DNA from: an uncultured Bacteroidales bacterium
GTDB taxonomy: Bacteria > Bacteroidota > Bacteroidia > Bacteroidales > UBA932
Length of the DNA: 59,703 nucleotides
NCBI GenBank assembly: GCA_905233345.1
Contig: CAJODQ010000007.1
Span: forward strand, 1-59,703
Direction: 5' to 3'
Numbering within the stretch: the first letter of the stretch is position 1; every line of letters begins with the position of its first letter. The notes under the pieces are model-generated. The model worked only from the letters and a program-made list of their open reading frames with translations. It was not told the DNA's origin and did no database searches. Position numbers and translations under genes: made by a program. This document shows, piece after piece, positions 33,168 to 41,156 of this stretch.

Positions 33168-34250
33168 ATGAGAACAGGTATTATCGTTATCTTGCTTGGA
33201 GCCATGCTGGGTGTAGCCTATGTCACGTGGCACCTGTGGCGCATCACGCCGGGCGGCTGGGTAGCCAAACTGGTGGTTGCATTGTTATTCCTTCTCTGGA
33301 TGGCTGCCGCATTCGCCAGTATGCTGCTACGCGAAAAGGCTTCCCTTTCAACCATCACCACCCTCTACGAGCTGGGGCATCCCTGGATGATTGCATTCCT
33401 GTACCTGCTGATTGTTTTCATTCTGGCCGATATCGGGGTTCTTGTCCGACTCGTTCCTAAAGACTGGCTCATCAGCAATGCCGTTACAATGGCCAGTATC
33501 CTGGGCGTGATTGCCGTCGTGCTCACAGCCGGCGGCATCCATTATCGGCACAAGTACCGTGAAGAACTAACTGTGTATACAGACAAACCGCTGGAGAAGC
33601 CGCTTACTGTCGTTCTGGCAAGCGACCTCCATATCGGCTATAGCAACAGGAAGGCTGAACTGGGCCGCTGGATTGACCTGATCAACGCCGAGCATCCGGA
33701 CATCGTGCTGTTCTGCGGCGATATTGTGGATATCCAGCTCCGGCCCCTCGTAGAAGGTAATTTTGCCGAGGAGTTCCACCGCCTGACGGCTCCGGCTTTC
33801 GCCGTGTTAGGTAATCACGAATATATCGGAGGTGAAGGGGATGCGGAACGTTTCCTGAAAGATGCAGGCCTCGGCCTGTTGCGGGATTCCGTGGTTCAGT
33901 TGATGGGAATTACTATAATCGGCAGGGATGATAGAAGCAATCCCGATCGGAAGCCGCTCTCGGAGTTGGCGGATTCACTGCAGGGCTTCAGTATTCTGCT
34001 GGACCATCAACCCTATCATTTGGAAGAAGCCGAGAGCAACGGAATTGACTTCCAGTTCAGCGGTCATACGCACCGCGGGCAGGTATGGCCCATCAGCTGG
34101 CTGACGGATGCCCTGTATGAAAAGTCCTGGGGACATCTCCAGCGCGGCCATACGCAGTATTATGTGAGTTCTGGCCTGGGCATCTGGGGGCCAAAAATCC
34201 GTATCGGCACTCGGTCAGAGTATTTGGTGCTGCACATCGAATCCCAATAA
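33168..34250 (+). CDS. Membrane-bound metallophosphoesterase
   Basis: A 360-residue protein with about four membrane helices in the first 130 residues and a calcineurin-like phosphoesterase domain: ASDLHIG, FCGDIVD, GNHEY and SGHTHRGQ metal-binding motifs all intact. Similar proteins (YaeI-type) act on phospholipid or nucleotide-lipid substrates; the substrate is uncertain. ATG at 33168 (MRTGIIVILLG) is preferred over an upstream TTG. Last gene of the three-gene group. Confidence 0.87.
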   Translation: MRTGIIVILLGAMLGVAYVTWHLWRITPGGWVAKLVVALLFLLWMAAAFASMLLREKASLSTITTLYELGHPWMIAFLYLLIVFILADIGVLVRLVPKDWLISNAVTMASILGVIAVVLTAGGIHYRHKYREELTVYTDKPLEKPLTVVLASDLHIGYSNRKAELGRWIDLINAEHPDIVLFCGDIVDIQLRPLVEGNFAEEFHRLTAPAFAVLGNHEYIGGEGDAERFLKDAGLGLLRDSVVQLMGITIIGRDDRSNPDRKPLSELADSLQGFSILLDHQPYHLEEAESNGIDFQFSGHTHRGQVWPISWLTDALYEKSWGHLQRGHTQYYVSSGLGIWGPKIRIGTRSEYLVLHIESQ

Positions 34251-34258
34251 ATCAAGGA

Positions 34259-34346
34259 GTGACGGTAGGGGTCCACAAAGAGGGACATTTCCGTCAAATA
34301 AGGCCGATTTTGATGGTAGCGGTCCAAAGAATGGGACGTTTCCCGC
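34259..34346. repeat. Two direct repeats of a 52-bp hairpin unit
   Basis: The motif GGTAGnGGTCCA...GGGACnTTTCC occurs near 34263-34292 and again near 34315-34343, with a 52-base period. The first copy can fold: TGACGG with CCGTCA outside and GTCC with GGAC inside. No coding potential. It lies between the metallophosphoesterase gene and the hairpin region before tRNA-Leu. Confidence 0.5.
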
Positions 34347-34362
34347 ACTAGAAATAATTCTA

Positions 34363-34582
34363 TTGGTTTCAACTCGGCCGGCCAGAAGCCGAGGTACTAG
34401 GAAGCGGCATCAGCCGCTAGCGGAGGCCGTTGCGGCGGACTGTGCGATAGCAGGCCGGAGCGGCAGGGTTTACTCCCGATGGTCCTGCTCTCGCCTACGG
34501 CTCGGGTGGGGCAGAGCCCCAGTAGACACAGGTGCCGTAAGGCACAAGAAAGGCCGCGCTATTGCGCAGCCTTTCTTGTGCC
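34363..34582. repeat. Cluster of short GC-rich hairpins next to tRNA-Leu
   Basis: Many short-loop hairpins follow each other (GGGGCAGAGCCCC, GGTGCCGTAAGGCAC). The last is large: GGCACAAGAAAGG near 34534-34546 pairs with CCTTTCTTGTGCC near 34570-34582, and its arm reaches into the 3' end of the tRNA gene; on the minus strand it can act as the tRNA's terminator or processing hairpin. No gene seen. Confidence 0.5.
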
Positions 34583-34663
34583 TCGGGCGGGACTCGAACC
34601 CGCACGGCCGTTTCGGGCCAAGGGATTTTAAGTCCCTCGTGTCTACCATTCCACCACCAAGGC
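34579..34663 (-). tRNA. tRNA-Leu (anticodon UAA)
   Basis: 85 nt. Acceptor stem GCCTTGG (34663-34657) pairs with CCGAGGC (34586-34580). The anticodon loop is within GGGACTTAAAATCCC, giving UAA, and a long variable arm (TGGCCCGAAACGGCC) is typical of tRNA-Leu. T-arm GCGGGTTCGAGTCCCGC is intact; CCA is not encoded. No promoter consensus is visible between it and the upstream terminator at 34695. Confidence 0.95.
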
Positions 34664-34694
34664 GGTAGGGGCCGGGTGTGGGCCCCAGGGGATA

Positions 34695-34723
34695 AAAAGG
34701 GGAGGGACGGACCCTCCCCTTTT
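34695..34723 (-). terminator. Terminator of the OmpA/TPR gene
   Basis: AAAAGGGGAGGG pairs with CCCTCCCCTTTT around a short loop, with a T run on the minus strand. It lies 22 bases after the gene ending at 34745. Confidence 0.8.
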
Positions 34724-34744
34724 CGATTTCAGTGCTTCAGCGGA

Positions 34745-36217
34745 TTATTTGTTGAAGAACTTGTTGTTGAGGACGACTTTGCGGAGCTCGTTGGTGTTGG
34801 TCTCGCGGAGCTTCTGGTCGGTCACCTTCTCGAGGCAAGCCTTGGCGTTCTCGGCATCGCCCTTGGCGAGGTAGCAGGCAGCGAGGTTGTTGTAAACTTC
34901 CTCGGAGTCACCGGCCTTCTTGTAGAGCTCGATGGCCTCGTCGATGTTACCTTCAGCGTATTCACGGGCGGCGGCCACAGCGGCGACGCGGGTGTCGTTC
35001 GGATAGAGCTTCACAGCCTTCTCGGCAGCTTCGATCGGAGCGCCGTCCTGGATCCAGAGCACGTACTCGTCAGCGGAGACATTGGCCGGATCAGCCTTGT
35101 AGAGCGCCTGGACATCGGACTTGTTGTAGCCCTTGTTCTGGAAGGTCACGACTGCTTCAGCGAAACGGCTGCGCGGGTACACAGCGTCGAAAATCTTCTT
35201 GTACGGCTTGCCACCGTCGATCTTCTTGATGGCAGCTTCGCGTTTGTCGAGGTCGCCGTTGGCAGCGATGGCATCCTGGATGGCAGCACGGTTGGCAGCC
35301 ACGACCGGCTCGTCGGTGTTGTCGACATAGTCGATGATGGAATCCCAGTACTCACCATTGCCCTTCACGCTGTAGACATCCTGCGGGAAGTTGTACTTGT
35401 CGGAGATGATGCCCTTGACCGTCTTGGCGCGGTTGATGGAGAGGTTCTGGTTGTAAGGAACGGTAGCTTCCGGGGAAGCCCAGCCTTCGATGGCGACGGA
35501 CGTCACGGCGAAGTTACCGCGATCCAGCGTATTGAGGAGCTCGAGGGCCTCAGCGTTCTCGAGATAGTTGTCGACAGCCTTGGTCACGTTGACCGGGTAG
35601 AACAGTTTGGTGCGGAGCACGCGGGTACCTTCCATCTTGGCAACAACCGGGATCGGGGCGATCACAGGATCAACCACGAGCGGCTCGCTGAGGTACGGGA
35701 TGTCGCAGATGTACTCTTCGCCCGGATAGTTCTCGATGCAGTTCGGCTTGTAGGTCACCTTCTGGGTCGTGGTGTAGAAAGCGGCGCCATTGTCCATCCA
35801 GTCCTCGTAGGGAACCTGGGTGCAGGTCTTCACGTGGAGCGCTTCGCCTTCCTTCACCTTGAAGAAGCGGACGCTATTGGGGTCGCAGACACCGTAGCAA
35901 ACGCGCTGCAGCCACTCTTCGTTGATCTTGCGGGACTCGCCGTTGACCACGATCATTTCAATCACTTTCTTGTTGCCGTTCTCGTCACGCACAACCGGGG
36001 TGATGAGGAGGGAGGAGCACTCGTCCATCGCATCGGCGGCCACATCAACATTGTAGCAAGCGATGAGCGCCGTTCCTTCGGCGTTCGGAGCCAAATCGGT
36101 AATGGTGACAGTCACCTTGCCGTTGCCGACTTTGTAAGAGTTGTCCACTGCAGAAGCAGTAAATGTTGCAACGAGCATCAATGCTACAGCTGCGAACAAT
36201 GTACTCAATTTTTTCAT
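34745..36217 (-). CDS. Outer-membrane-associated protein with OmpA-like domain and TPR repeats
   Basis: A 490-residue protein with signal peptide (MKKLSTLFAAVALMLVATFT...). N-terminal half of unknown type (possibly DUF3868-like), then an OmpA-C-like region at about 250-285 (VAIEGWASPEATVPYNQNLSINRAKTV), the part that binds peptidoglycan in relatives, and TPR repeats at about 400-475 (EAIELYKKAGDSEEVYNNLAACYLAKGDAENA). Likely an envelope scaffold. A strong promoter and a leader of about 70 bases precede it. Confidence 0.8.
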   Translation of the reverse strand: MKKLSTLFAAVALMLVATFTASAVDNSYKVGNGKVTVTITDLAPNAEGTALIACYNVDVAADAMDECSSLLITPVVRDENGNKKVIEMIVVNGESRKINEEWLQRVCYGVCDPNSVRFFKVKEGEALHVKTCTQVPYEDWMDNGAAFYTTTQKVTYKPNCIENYPGEEYICDIPYLSEPLVVDPVIAPIPVVAKMEGTRVLRTKLFYPVNVTKAVDNYLENAEALELLNTLDRGNFAVTSVAIEGWASPEATVPYNQNLSINRAKTVKGIISDKYNFPQDVYSVKGNGEYWDSIIDYVDNTDEPVVAANRAAIQDAIAANGDLDKREAAIKKIDGGKPYKKIFDAVYPRSRFAEAVVTFQNKGYNKSDVQALYKADPANVSADEYVLWIQDGAPIEAAEKAVKLYPNDTRVAAVAAAREYAEGNIDEAIELYKKAGDSEEVYNNLAACYLAKGDAENAKACLEKVTDQKLRETNTNELRKVVLNNKFFNK

Positions 36218-36289
36218 ACTTTTTGTTTATTTAGTTAATTATTAAATACTTATAGTGGTACGCTTTCGTCCTAACATAATTAGCAACCC

Positions 36290-36320
36290 CAAAGTTAAGC
36301 ATCTTTTTCGGGAATTCAAA
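36290..36320 (-). promoter_or_regulatory. Promoter of the OmpA/TPR gene
   Basis: On the minus strand TTTG (36320-36317), 19 bases, TAACTTTG (36297-36290): exact consensus and spacing. The leader is about 65-70 bases. Confidence 0.75.
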
Positions 36321-36361
36321 CTTTGAAAGTGAAGTTTTTATGGGTTGTATGGTATTTCTTT

Positions 36362-36369
36362 TATCTTTG
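36362..36369 (+). promoter_or_regulatory. -7 box of the polyferredoxin gene
   Basis: TATCTTTG, 17 bases before the ATG at 36387; no good -33 match. Confidence 0.5.
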
Positions 36370-36386
36370 TAGAAAAATTTAACCCC

Positions 36387-37904
36387 ATGTTACGAAAGAT
36401 CCGCATCACGGCAGCCGTGCTGTTTTTTGCCCTCATCACGCTGCTGTTCCTCGACTTTACCGGAGCGATGCACACCTGGTTCGGCTGGATGGCCAACATC
36501 CAGCTCCTGCCCGCCGTCCTGGCGCTGAACCTGGGCGTGATCATCGCCCTGGCACTCCTGACCCTGCTCTTCGGGCGCGTGTACTGCTCCGTCATCTGCC
36601 CCCTGGGCGTCCTGCAGGACATCATCTCCTGGTTCAGCGGCAAGCGCAAAGGCAAAAAGAACCGCTTCACCTTTAAAAAAGAGAACAAGTGGCTCCGCTA
36701 CGGCGTGCTGGTGATCTTCATCGTGCTGATGGTGGCTGGCGCGAACGCCGTGGCCATCCTCATCGCGCCATACAGCGCCTACGGCCGCATCGCCAGCGCC
36801 CTGTTCGCACCCCTGTACGGCTGGTGCAACAACCTGCTGGCCAGCATCTCCGAGCACTTCGGCAGCTATGCCTTCTACCCCACGGAAGTCTATCTGAAGA
36901 GCCTGCCCGTACTGATCGTGGCCGCCGTGACGCTGGTGGTGCTGGTTATCCTCGCCTGGAAAGGCGGCCGCACCTGGTGCAACAACATCTGCCCCGTCGG
37001 CACTGTCCTGGGCCTCCTCTCCCGCTTCTCCCTCTTCCGCCCGGTCATCAACACCGACAAATGCGTAAACTGCGGCCTGTGTGGCAAACGCTGCAAAGCC
37101 TCGTGCATCGACACGAAGAACCACCGGATCGACTACAGCCGCTGCGTGGCCTGCTTCGACTGCCTGGAGAATTGCAATAGCGGAGCGATCAAGTATACGT
37201 TTGCCTATGGCAAGGAGATTCCGGGTCAAGCCCGGAATGACGGGAAAGAGGTCGGGCATGATGGTAAAAGAAGCGACGTGAGCGGCAGACGGGCATTTCT
37301 CGTCGGCACCGCATTGGTGGCAGGCGCCGTGACCGTCGAAGCCAAGAAGAAAAAGCTGGCCGAAGGCGTCGCCCGACTTGAAGATAAACAGGTGCCGCCG
37401 CGGACCGTGACCCCCGTCCCCGCCGGCGCCATCTCCCGCAAACATTTCTACCAGCACTGCACCGCATGCCAGCTCTGCGTGAGCGCCTGCCCCAATAACG
37501 TGCTGCGGCCCTCCGCCCGCCTGGCCACCCTCATGCAGCCCGAGATGCATTTCGACCAGGGCTACTGCCGCATTGAGTGCAACCGCTGCACCCAGGTCTG
37601 CCCCGCCGACGCCATCCGGCCCGTCGACAGCATCGCCGACAAGAGCGCCATCCAGATCGGCCACGCCGTTGTCATCCCCGAAAACTGCGTCGTCAACCGC
37701 GACGGCGTGCATTGCGGCAACTGCGCCCGCCACTGCCCCACCGGCGCCATCACCATGGTCGCCAGCGAGACGAACCCCAAACTCCGCCTGCCCGCCGTCA
37801 ACCCCGAACAGTGCATCGGCTGCGGCGCCTGCGAACACCACTGCCCGGCCCGCCCGGTCAGCGCCATCTATGTCGAAGGACACGAAGTCCACAAAGAAAG
37901 ATAA
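36387..37904 (+). CDS. Polyferredoxin: NapH-like membrane part joined to NapG-like ferredoxin
   Basis: A 505-residue protein. The first 240 residues resemble NapH/NosR-type membrane proteins: several helices and the CxxxCP pairs VYCSVICPLG and TWCNNICPVG. Two 4Fe-4S motifs follow (CVNCGLCGKRC..C and CVACFDCLENC). After a linker containing a palindromic repeat, SGRRAFLVGTALVAGAV looks like a twin-arginine leader, and four more clusters follow (HCTACQLCVSAC, CNRCTQVC, CGNCARHC, CIGCGACEHHC). It should move electrons across or along the inner membrane, perhaps to the aldo/keto reductase encoded 4 bases later. Confidence 0.82.
   Translation: MLRKIRITAAVLFFALITLLFLDFTGAMHTWFGWMANIQLLPAVLALNLGVIIALALLTLLFGRVYCSVICPLGVLQDIISWFSGKRKGKKNRFTFKKENKWLRYGVLVIFIVLMVAGANAVAILIAPYSAYGRIASALFAPLYGWCNNLLASISEHFGSYAFYPTEVYLKSLPVLIVAAVTLVVLVILAWKGGRTWCNNICPVGTVLGLLSRFSLFRPVINTDKCVNCGLCGKRCKASCIDTKNHRIDYSRCVACFDCLENCNSGAIKYTFAYGKEIPGQARNDGKEVGHDGKRSDVSGRRAFLVGTALVAGAVTVEAKKKKLAEGVARLEDKQVPPRTVTPVPAGAISRKHFYQHCTACQLCVSACPNNVLRPSARLATLMQPEMHFDQGYCRIECNRCTQVCPADAIRPVDSIADKSAIQIGHAVVIPENCVVNRDGVHCGNCARHCPTGAITMVASETNPKLRLPAVNPEQCIGCGACEHHCPARPVSAIYVEGHEVHKER
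37216..37265. repeat. Palindromic repeat inside the polyferredoxin gene
   Basis: GATTCCGGGTCAAGCCCGGA at about 37218 plus a following GGTCGGGCATGATGG, same family as at 2889 and 45169. It encodes about 16 residues (EIPGQARNDGKEVGHDG) in the linker between ferredoxin clusters and the twin-arginine-like segment. Confidence 0.7.
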
Positions 37905-37908
37905 GCCC

Positions 37909-39279
37909 ATGGAAAGACGTGATTTTCTCAAGATAGCCGGCGCCGCTGCCGCAACCGCCGCAGCTGCCGCCTGCACCCCCGGCGCCAAGAATGCCACGGC
38001 CACCCAGAAAGAGCCTGGCACCATGACCTACCGCAAGAGCCCGCAGGGCGAAGATGTGTCCCTGCTCGGATACGGCTGCATGCGCTGGCCCACCACCACC
38101 GACGCCGAAGGCAAGACCATCATCGACCAGGAACAGGTCAACGCGCTTGTGGACTACGCCATCGAACACGGCATCACCTACTTCGACACCGCTCCCGTCT
38201 ACGGCCAGGGCGAATCGGAGCGCGTGACCGGCATCGCGCTGAGCCGCCACCCGCGCAGCAGCTGGACCATCGCCACCAAACTCTCGAACCAGCGCGGCGA
38301 CTTCTCGCGCGAATACGCCCTCAACATGTACCGGCACTCCTTCGAGATGCTGCAGGTCGACTACCTCGACTACTATCTGCTGCACTCCGTGGGCGGCACG
38401 TCCGGCAACATGGGTTGCATGGAAGTGCTGCAGAAGCGCTTCTTCGACAACGGTGTGCTTGACTTCCTCCTCAAGGAGCGCGAGGCGGGCCGCATCCGCA
38501 ACCTAGGCTTCTCGTTCCACGGCGACCAGCAAGTATTCGACTACCTGCTCTCGCAGCACGACAAATACCACTGGGACTTCGTCCAGATCCAGATGAACTA
38601 TGTGGACTGGAACCACGCCCACACCCTTTCCGCCCGCAACGTCAACGCCGCCTACCTCTATGGCGAGCTCGACAAGCGCGGCATCCCCGTGGTCATCATG
38701 GAGCCCCTGCTTGGCGGGCGGCTGGCCAAGCTCCCGACCTATGCGGCGGACCAGCTGCTGGCCCGCGATCCCGGATCTTCGCTCGCATCCTGGGCCTTCC
38801 GCTTCTGCGGCACCATGCCCCGCGTGCTGACCGCCCTCAGCGGCATGACCTACAAGGAGCACCTGGTCGACAACCTCCGCACCTTCTGCCCGCTGGAGCC
38901 CCTGACGGACAGCGATCTGGAGTTGCTCGAAAAAATCGCTGAAGATTACGTGAAATTCCCGCTCATCCCCTGCACCGACTGCAAGTACTGCATGCCCTGC
39001 CCCTACGGTGTGGACATCCCCGGCGTCTTCTCCCACTACAACAAGTGCGTCAACGAGGGCTTGCTGGAGGAAGACCGGCAGAGCCCGGCCTACCGCAAGG
39101 CGCGGCGCGCATACCTCGTGTCGCTTGACCGGAACCTCGACAAGATGCGCCAGGCCCACCATTGCATCGGTTGCGCCCAGTGTGTAGACGCCTGCCCGCA
39201 GCGTATCGGAATTCCGGGACAGATGCGCCGCATCGAGAACTATACCGAGGAATTAAAGCGCGACACATCCCGCCTGTAG
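37909..39279 (+). CDS. Tat-exported aldo/keto reductase with 4Fe-4S domain
   Basis: A 456-residue protein with a twin-arginine signal (MERRDFLKIAGAAAATAAAA) ending in a possible lipobox (AAAACTP). The aldo/keto reductase barrel has YFDTAPVYGQGES (Asp, Tyr), IATKLSN (Lys) and YLLHSVG (His), the catalytic tetrad. C-terminal cysteines (CTDCKYCMPCPYGVDIP and CIGCAQCVDACPQRI) form a ferredoxin-like domain. It follows the polyferredoxin gene by 4 bases, so the two probably form a periplasmic electron-transfer pair. Substrate unknown. Confidence 0.87.
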   Translation: MERRDFLKIAGAAAATAAAAACTPGAKNATATQKEPGTMTYRKSPQGEDVSLLGYGCMRWPTTTDAEGKTIIDQEQVNALVDYAIEHGITYFDTAPVYGQGESERVTGIALSRHPRSSWTIATKLSNQRGDFSREYALNMYRHSFEMLQVDYLDYYLLHSVGGTSGNMGCMEVLQKRFFDNGVLDFLLKEREAGRIRNLGFSFHGDQQVFDYLLSQHDKYHWDFVQIQMNYVDWNHAHTLSARNVNAAYLYGELDKRGIPVVIMEPLLGGRLAKLPTYAADQLLARDPGSSLASWAFRFCGTMPRVLTALSGMTYKEHLVDNLRTFCPLEPLTDSDLELLEKIAEDYVKFPLIPCTDCKYCMPCPYGVDIPGVFSHYNKCVNEGLLEEDRQSPAYRKARRAYLVSLDRNLDKMRQAHHCIGCAQCVDACPQRIGIPGQMRRIENYTEELKRDTSRL

Positions 39280-39280
39280 C

Positions 39281-39913
39281 ATGGCAGCCATCATTTTCGA
39301 TTTCGACGGCACGCTGGCCGACACCGTGCACGGCATCCTGGCCACGGCGCAGGAAACCCTGCGGCGCATGGGCAGGGGGCCGGCCGACGAAGCGGCGCTG
39401 GCGGCGACCATCGGCCTGCCGCTGCGCTGCAATTTCACCCAGGGCGTCGGCCTGAGCGAAGAAGAGGCCGACCAGGCGGTCGCCATCTACCGGGATATTT
39501 TCGACACGGTGGCGCCGCCGCTCGTCAGCAGTTTCCCGGGGGTGGAAGAGACGCTCCGCACGCTGCATGAACGCGGCATTCCCATGGCGGTGGCCACATC
39601 GCGCGGGCGGCACTCGCTGCTCATTCTGATGCAGCAGCTCGGGCTGGACGCGTACATTCCGCCGGAGCATTGTTTCGCCGTGGACTCGGTGGCCCGGCCC
39701 AAGCCGGCGCCCGACATGGTCTACCTGATCCTGGCAAAACTCGGCGTCCGGCCCGAAGAGACGCTGGTGGTGGGCGACACAACTTTCGATATCGAAATGG
39801 GCCGCAACGCCGGCTGCCACACCTGCGGTGTCTCTTACGGAAACCAAAGCGCCGACACACTGGCCGGCGCTTCTCCTGATTATATCATCGACGATTTGCG
39901 GAAGCTACTGTAG
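39281..39913 (+). CDS. HAD-family phosphatase (phosphoglycolate phosphatase-like)
   Basis: A 210-residue HAD hydrolase: DFDGTLADT near residue 7 (nucleophile and acid), ATSRGR (motif II), RPKPAPDM (Lys) and VGDTTFDIEMG (motif IV). Small helical cap at about 15-85. It begins one base after the reductase gene and its end overlaps the flavodiiron gene by nine bases. The substrate is not certain. Confidence 0.88.
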   Translation: MAAIIFDFDGTLADTVHGILATAQETLRRMGRGPADEAALAATIGLPLRCNFTQGVGLSEEEADQAVAIYRDIFDTVAPPLVSSFPGVEETLRTLHERGIPMAVATSRGRHSLLILMQQLGLDAYIPPEHCFAVDSVARPKPAPDMVYLILAKLGVRPEETLVVGDTTFDIEMGRNAGCHTCGVSYGNQSADTLAGASPDYIIDDLRKLL

Positions 39914-41089
39914 CATCGCGGCGGCGAGGGCCTCAAGTTTCGGGAGGTCTTCGGCGTGCATGCGGCTGCGGATGGTCACCATGGGCTCGACGAGGGTGAT
40001 GTCCTTCATGGCGCCGAGCATCTCTTTCATGACACGGCCGGCGCTGGGAGCCCAGCTGCCGTTCTCCACGAAACCGACTTTGCGCTGCTGGTAGCCCTTG
40101 GCCTGCAGGCGGTAGAGGAAGTCGTGCATCGGGGTGAAGACGCCGCCGTCGTAGGACGAAGCGGCCAGCACCATCTTGCCGTAGCGGAACGCATCTTCCA
40201 CGCACTCCGCGATGTCTTCGCGGGTGATGTCGGAGATAGCCACCTTCGGGCAGCCTTTTTCACGAAGCATGTCCGCCAGCTTTTCTGCAGCGGCAGCCGT
40301 TCCGCCATGGATCGAAGCATAAGCCACGAATACACCCTCGGTTTCCACGCCGTAGCTGCTCCAGGTCTGGTACAGGCCCAGGTGATACGGCAGGTTCTCG
40401 TTGAGGATGGGACCGTGGAGCGGGCAGATCATCGCAATGTCGACGCTGGCGAGCTTCTTGAGCAGGTTCTGTACCTGGACGCCGTATTTGCCGACGATGT
40501 TGAAGTAGTAGCGGCGTGCCTCGCAGGCCCAGTCGTCGTCTTCCGACACGAGGAAGCCCGTGTGCGACATGGCGCCGAAGCGGCCGAAAGCATCGGCCGA
40601 GAAGAGGACCTTCTCCGAATTTTCATACGAGACCATGACTTCCGGCCAGTGGACCATCGGGGCCAGGAAGAAACGCAGGCTGTGGATGCCGAGCGCGAGC
40701 GTGTCGCCTTCCTTGACGGCCAGCGTGCGGCCTTCCAGCGCGATGCCCTCGAAGAACTGCGGAAGCATCTTGAGCGCAGCGGCGGTGGCCACAAGCGTGA
40801 CGGAGGGATAGGTCTCCAGCATCCAGGCGATGAGGGCGGAGTGGTCGGGTTCCATGTGGTGGACCACCAGATAGTCGGGCTGGCTGTCGCCGAGGGCGTC
40901 CGCCAGGTTGGCCTTCCATTCGTCGGCCTTGCGGGCATCGGCCGTATCAAGCACGGCGATCTTTTCATCGCGGATCACATAGGAATTATAGGACATTCCC
41001 TCGGGAACGTCGTATTGGCTCTCGAAGAGGTCGAGCTCTTCGTCATCGACGCCGATGAACTGGATGGAAGCGGAGATATCTTTGATCAT
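39905..41089 (-). CDS. FprA-type flavodiiron protein
   Basis: A 394-residue protein: N-terminal metallo-beta-lactamase domain with diiron ligands (HHMEPDHS, SADAFG, CPLHGPI), then a flavodoxin domain (YASIHGGTAAAAEKLADML) that binds FMN at about 255. It reduces O2 or NO and protects anaerobes. Convergent with the HAD gene. Confidence 0.93.
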   Translation of the reverse strand: MIKDISASIQFIGVDDEELDLFESQYDVPEGMSYNSYVIRDEKIAVLDTADARKADEWKANLADALGDSQPDYLVVHHMEPDHSALIAWMLETYPSVTLVATAAALKMLPQFFEGIALEGRTLAVKEGDTLALGIHSLRFFLAPMVHWPEVMVSYENSEKVLFSADAFGRFGAMSHTGFLVSEDDDWACEARRYYFNIVGKYGVQVQNLLKKLASVDIAMICPLHGPILNENLPYHLGLYQTWSSYGVETEGVFVAYASIHGGTAAAAEKLADMLREKGCPKVAISDITREDIAECVEDAFRYGKMVLAASSYDGGVFTPMHDFLYRLQAKGYQQRKVGFVENGSWAPSAGRVMKEMLGAMKDITLVEPMVTIRSRMHAEDLPKLEALAAAMLQ

Positions 41090-41125
41090 GGTCTTGATTT
41101 TTAGCGTTTGAACAACAAAATTACG

Positions 41126-41133
41126 TAATTTTG
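41126..41133 (+). promoter_or_regulatory. -7 box of the M3 peptidase gene
   Basis: TAATTTTG, 23 bases before the ATG at 41157; a TTTG lies at 41107-41110 but with short spacing. Confidence 0.5.
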
Positions 41134-41156
41134 CAGAATATTGAAATGATTCTTAT

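Noticed and set aside
34259-34346. CRISPR array
   Set aside because: Only two imperfect repeats with a single spacer-like gap and no cas genes; not a CRISPR.
34562-36238. Open frame of about 558 codons on the plus strand
   Set aside because: Runs opposite the OmpA/TPR gene and across the tRNA-Leu; a shadow of the real gene.
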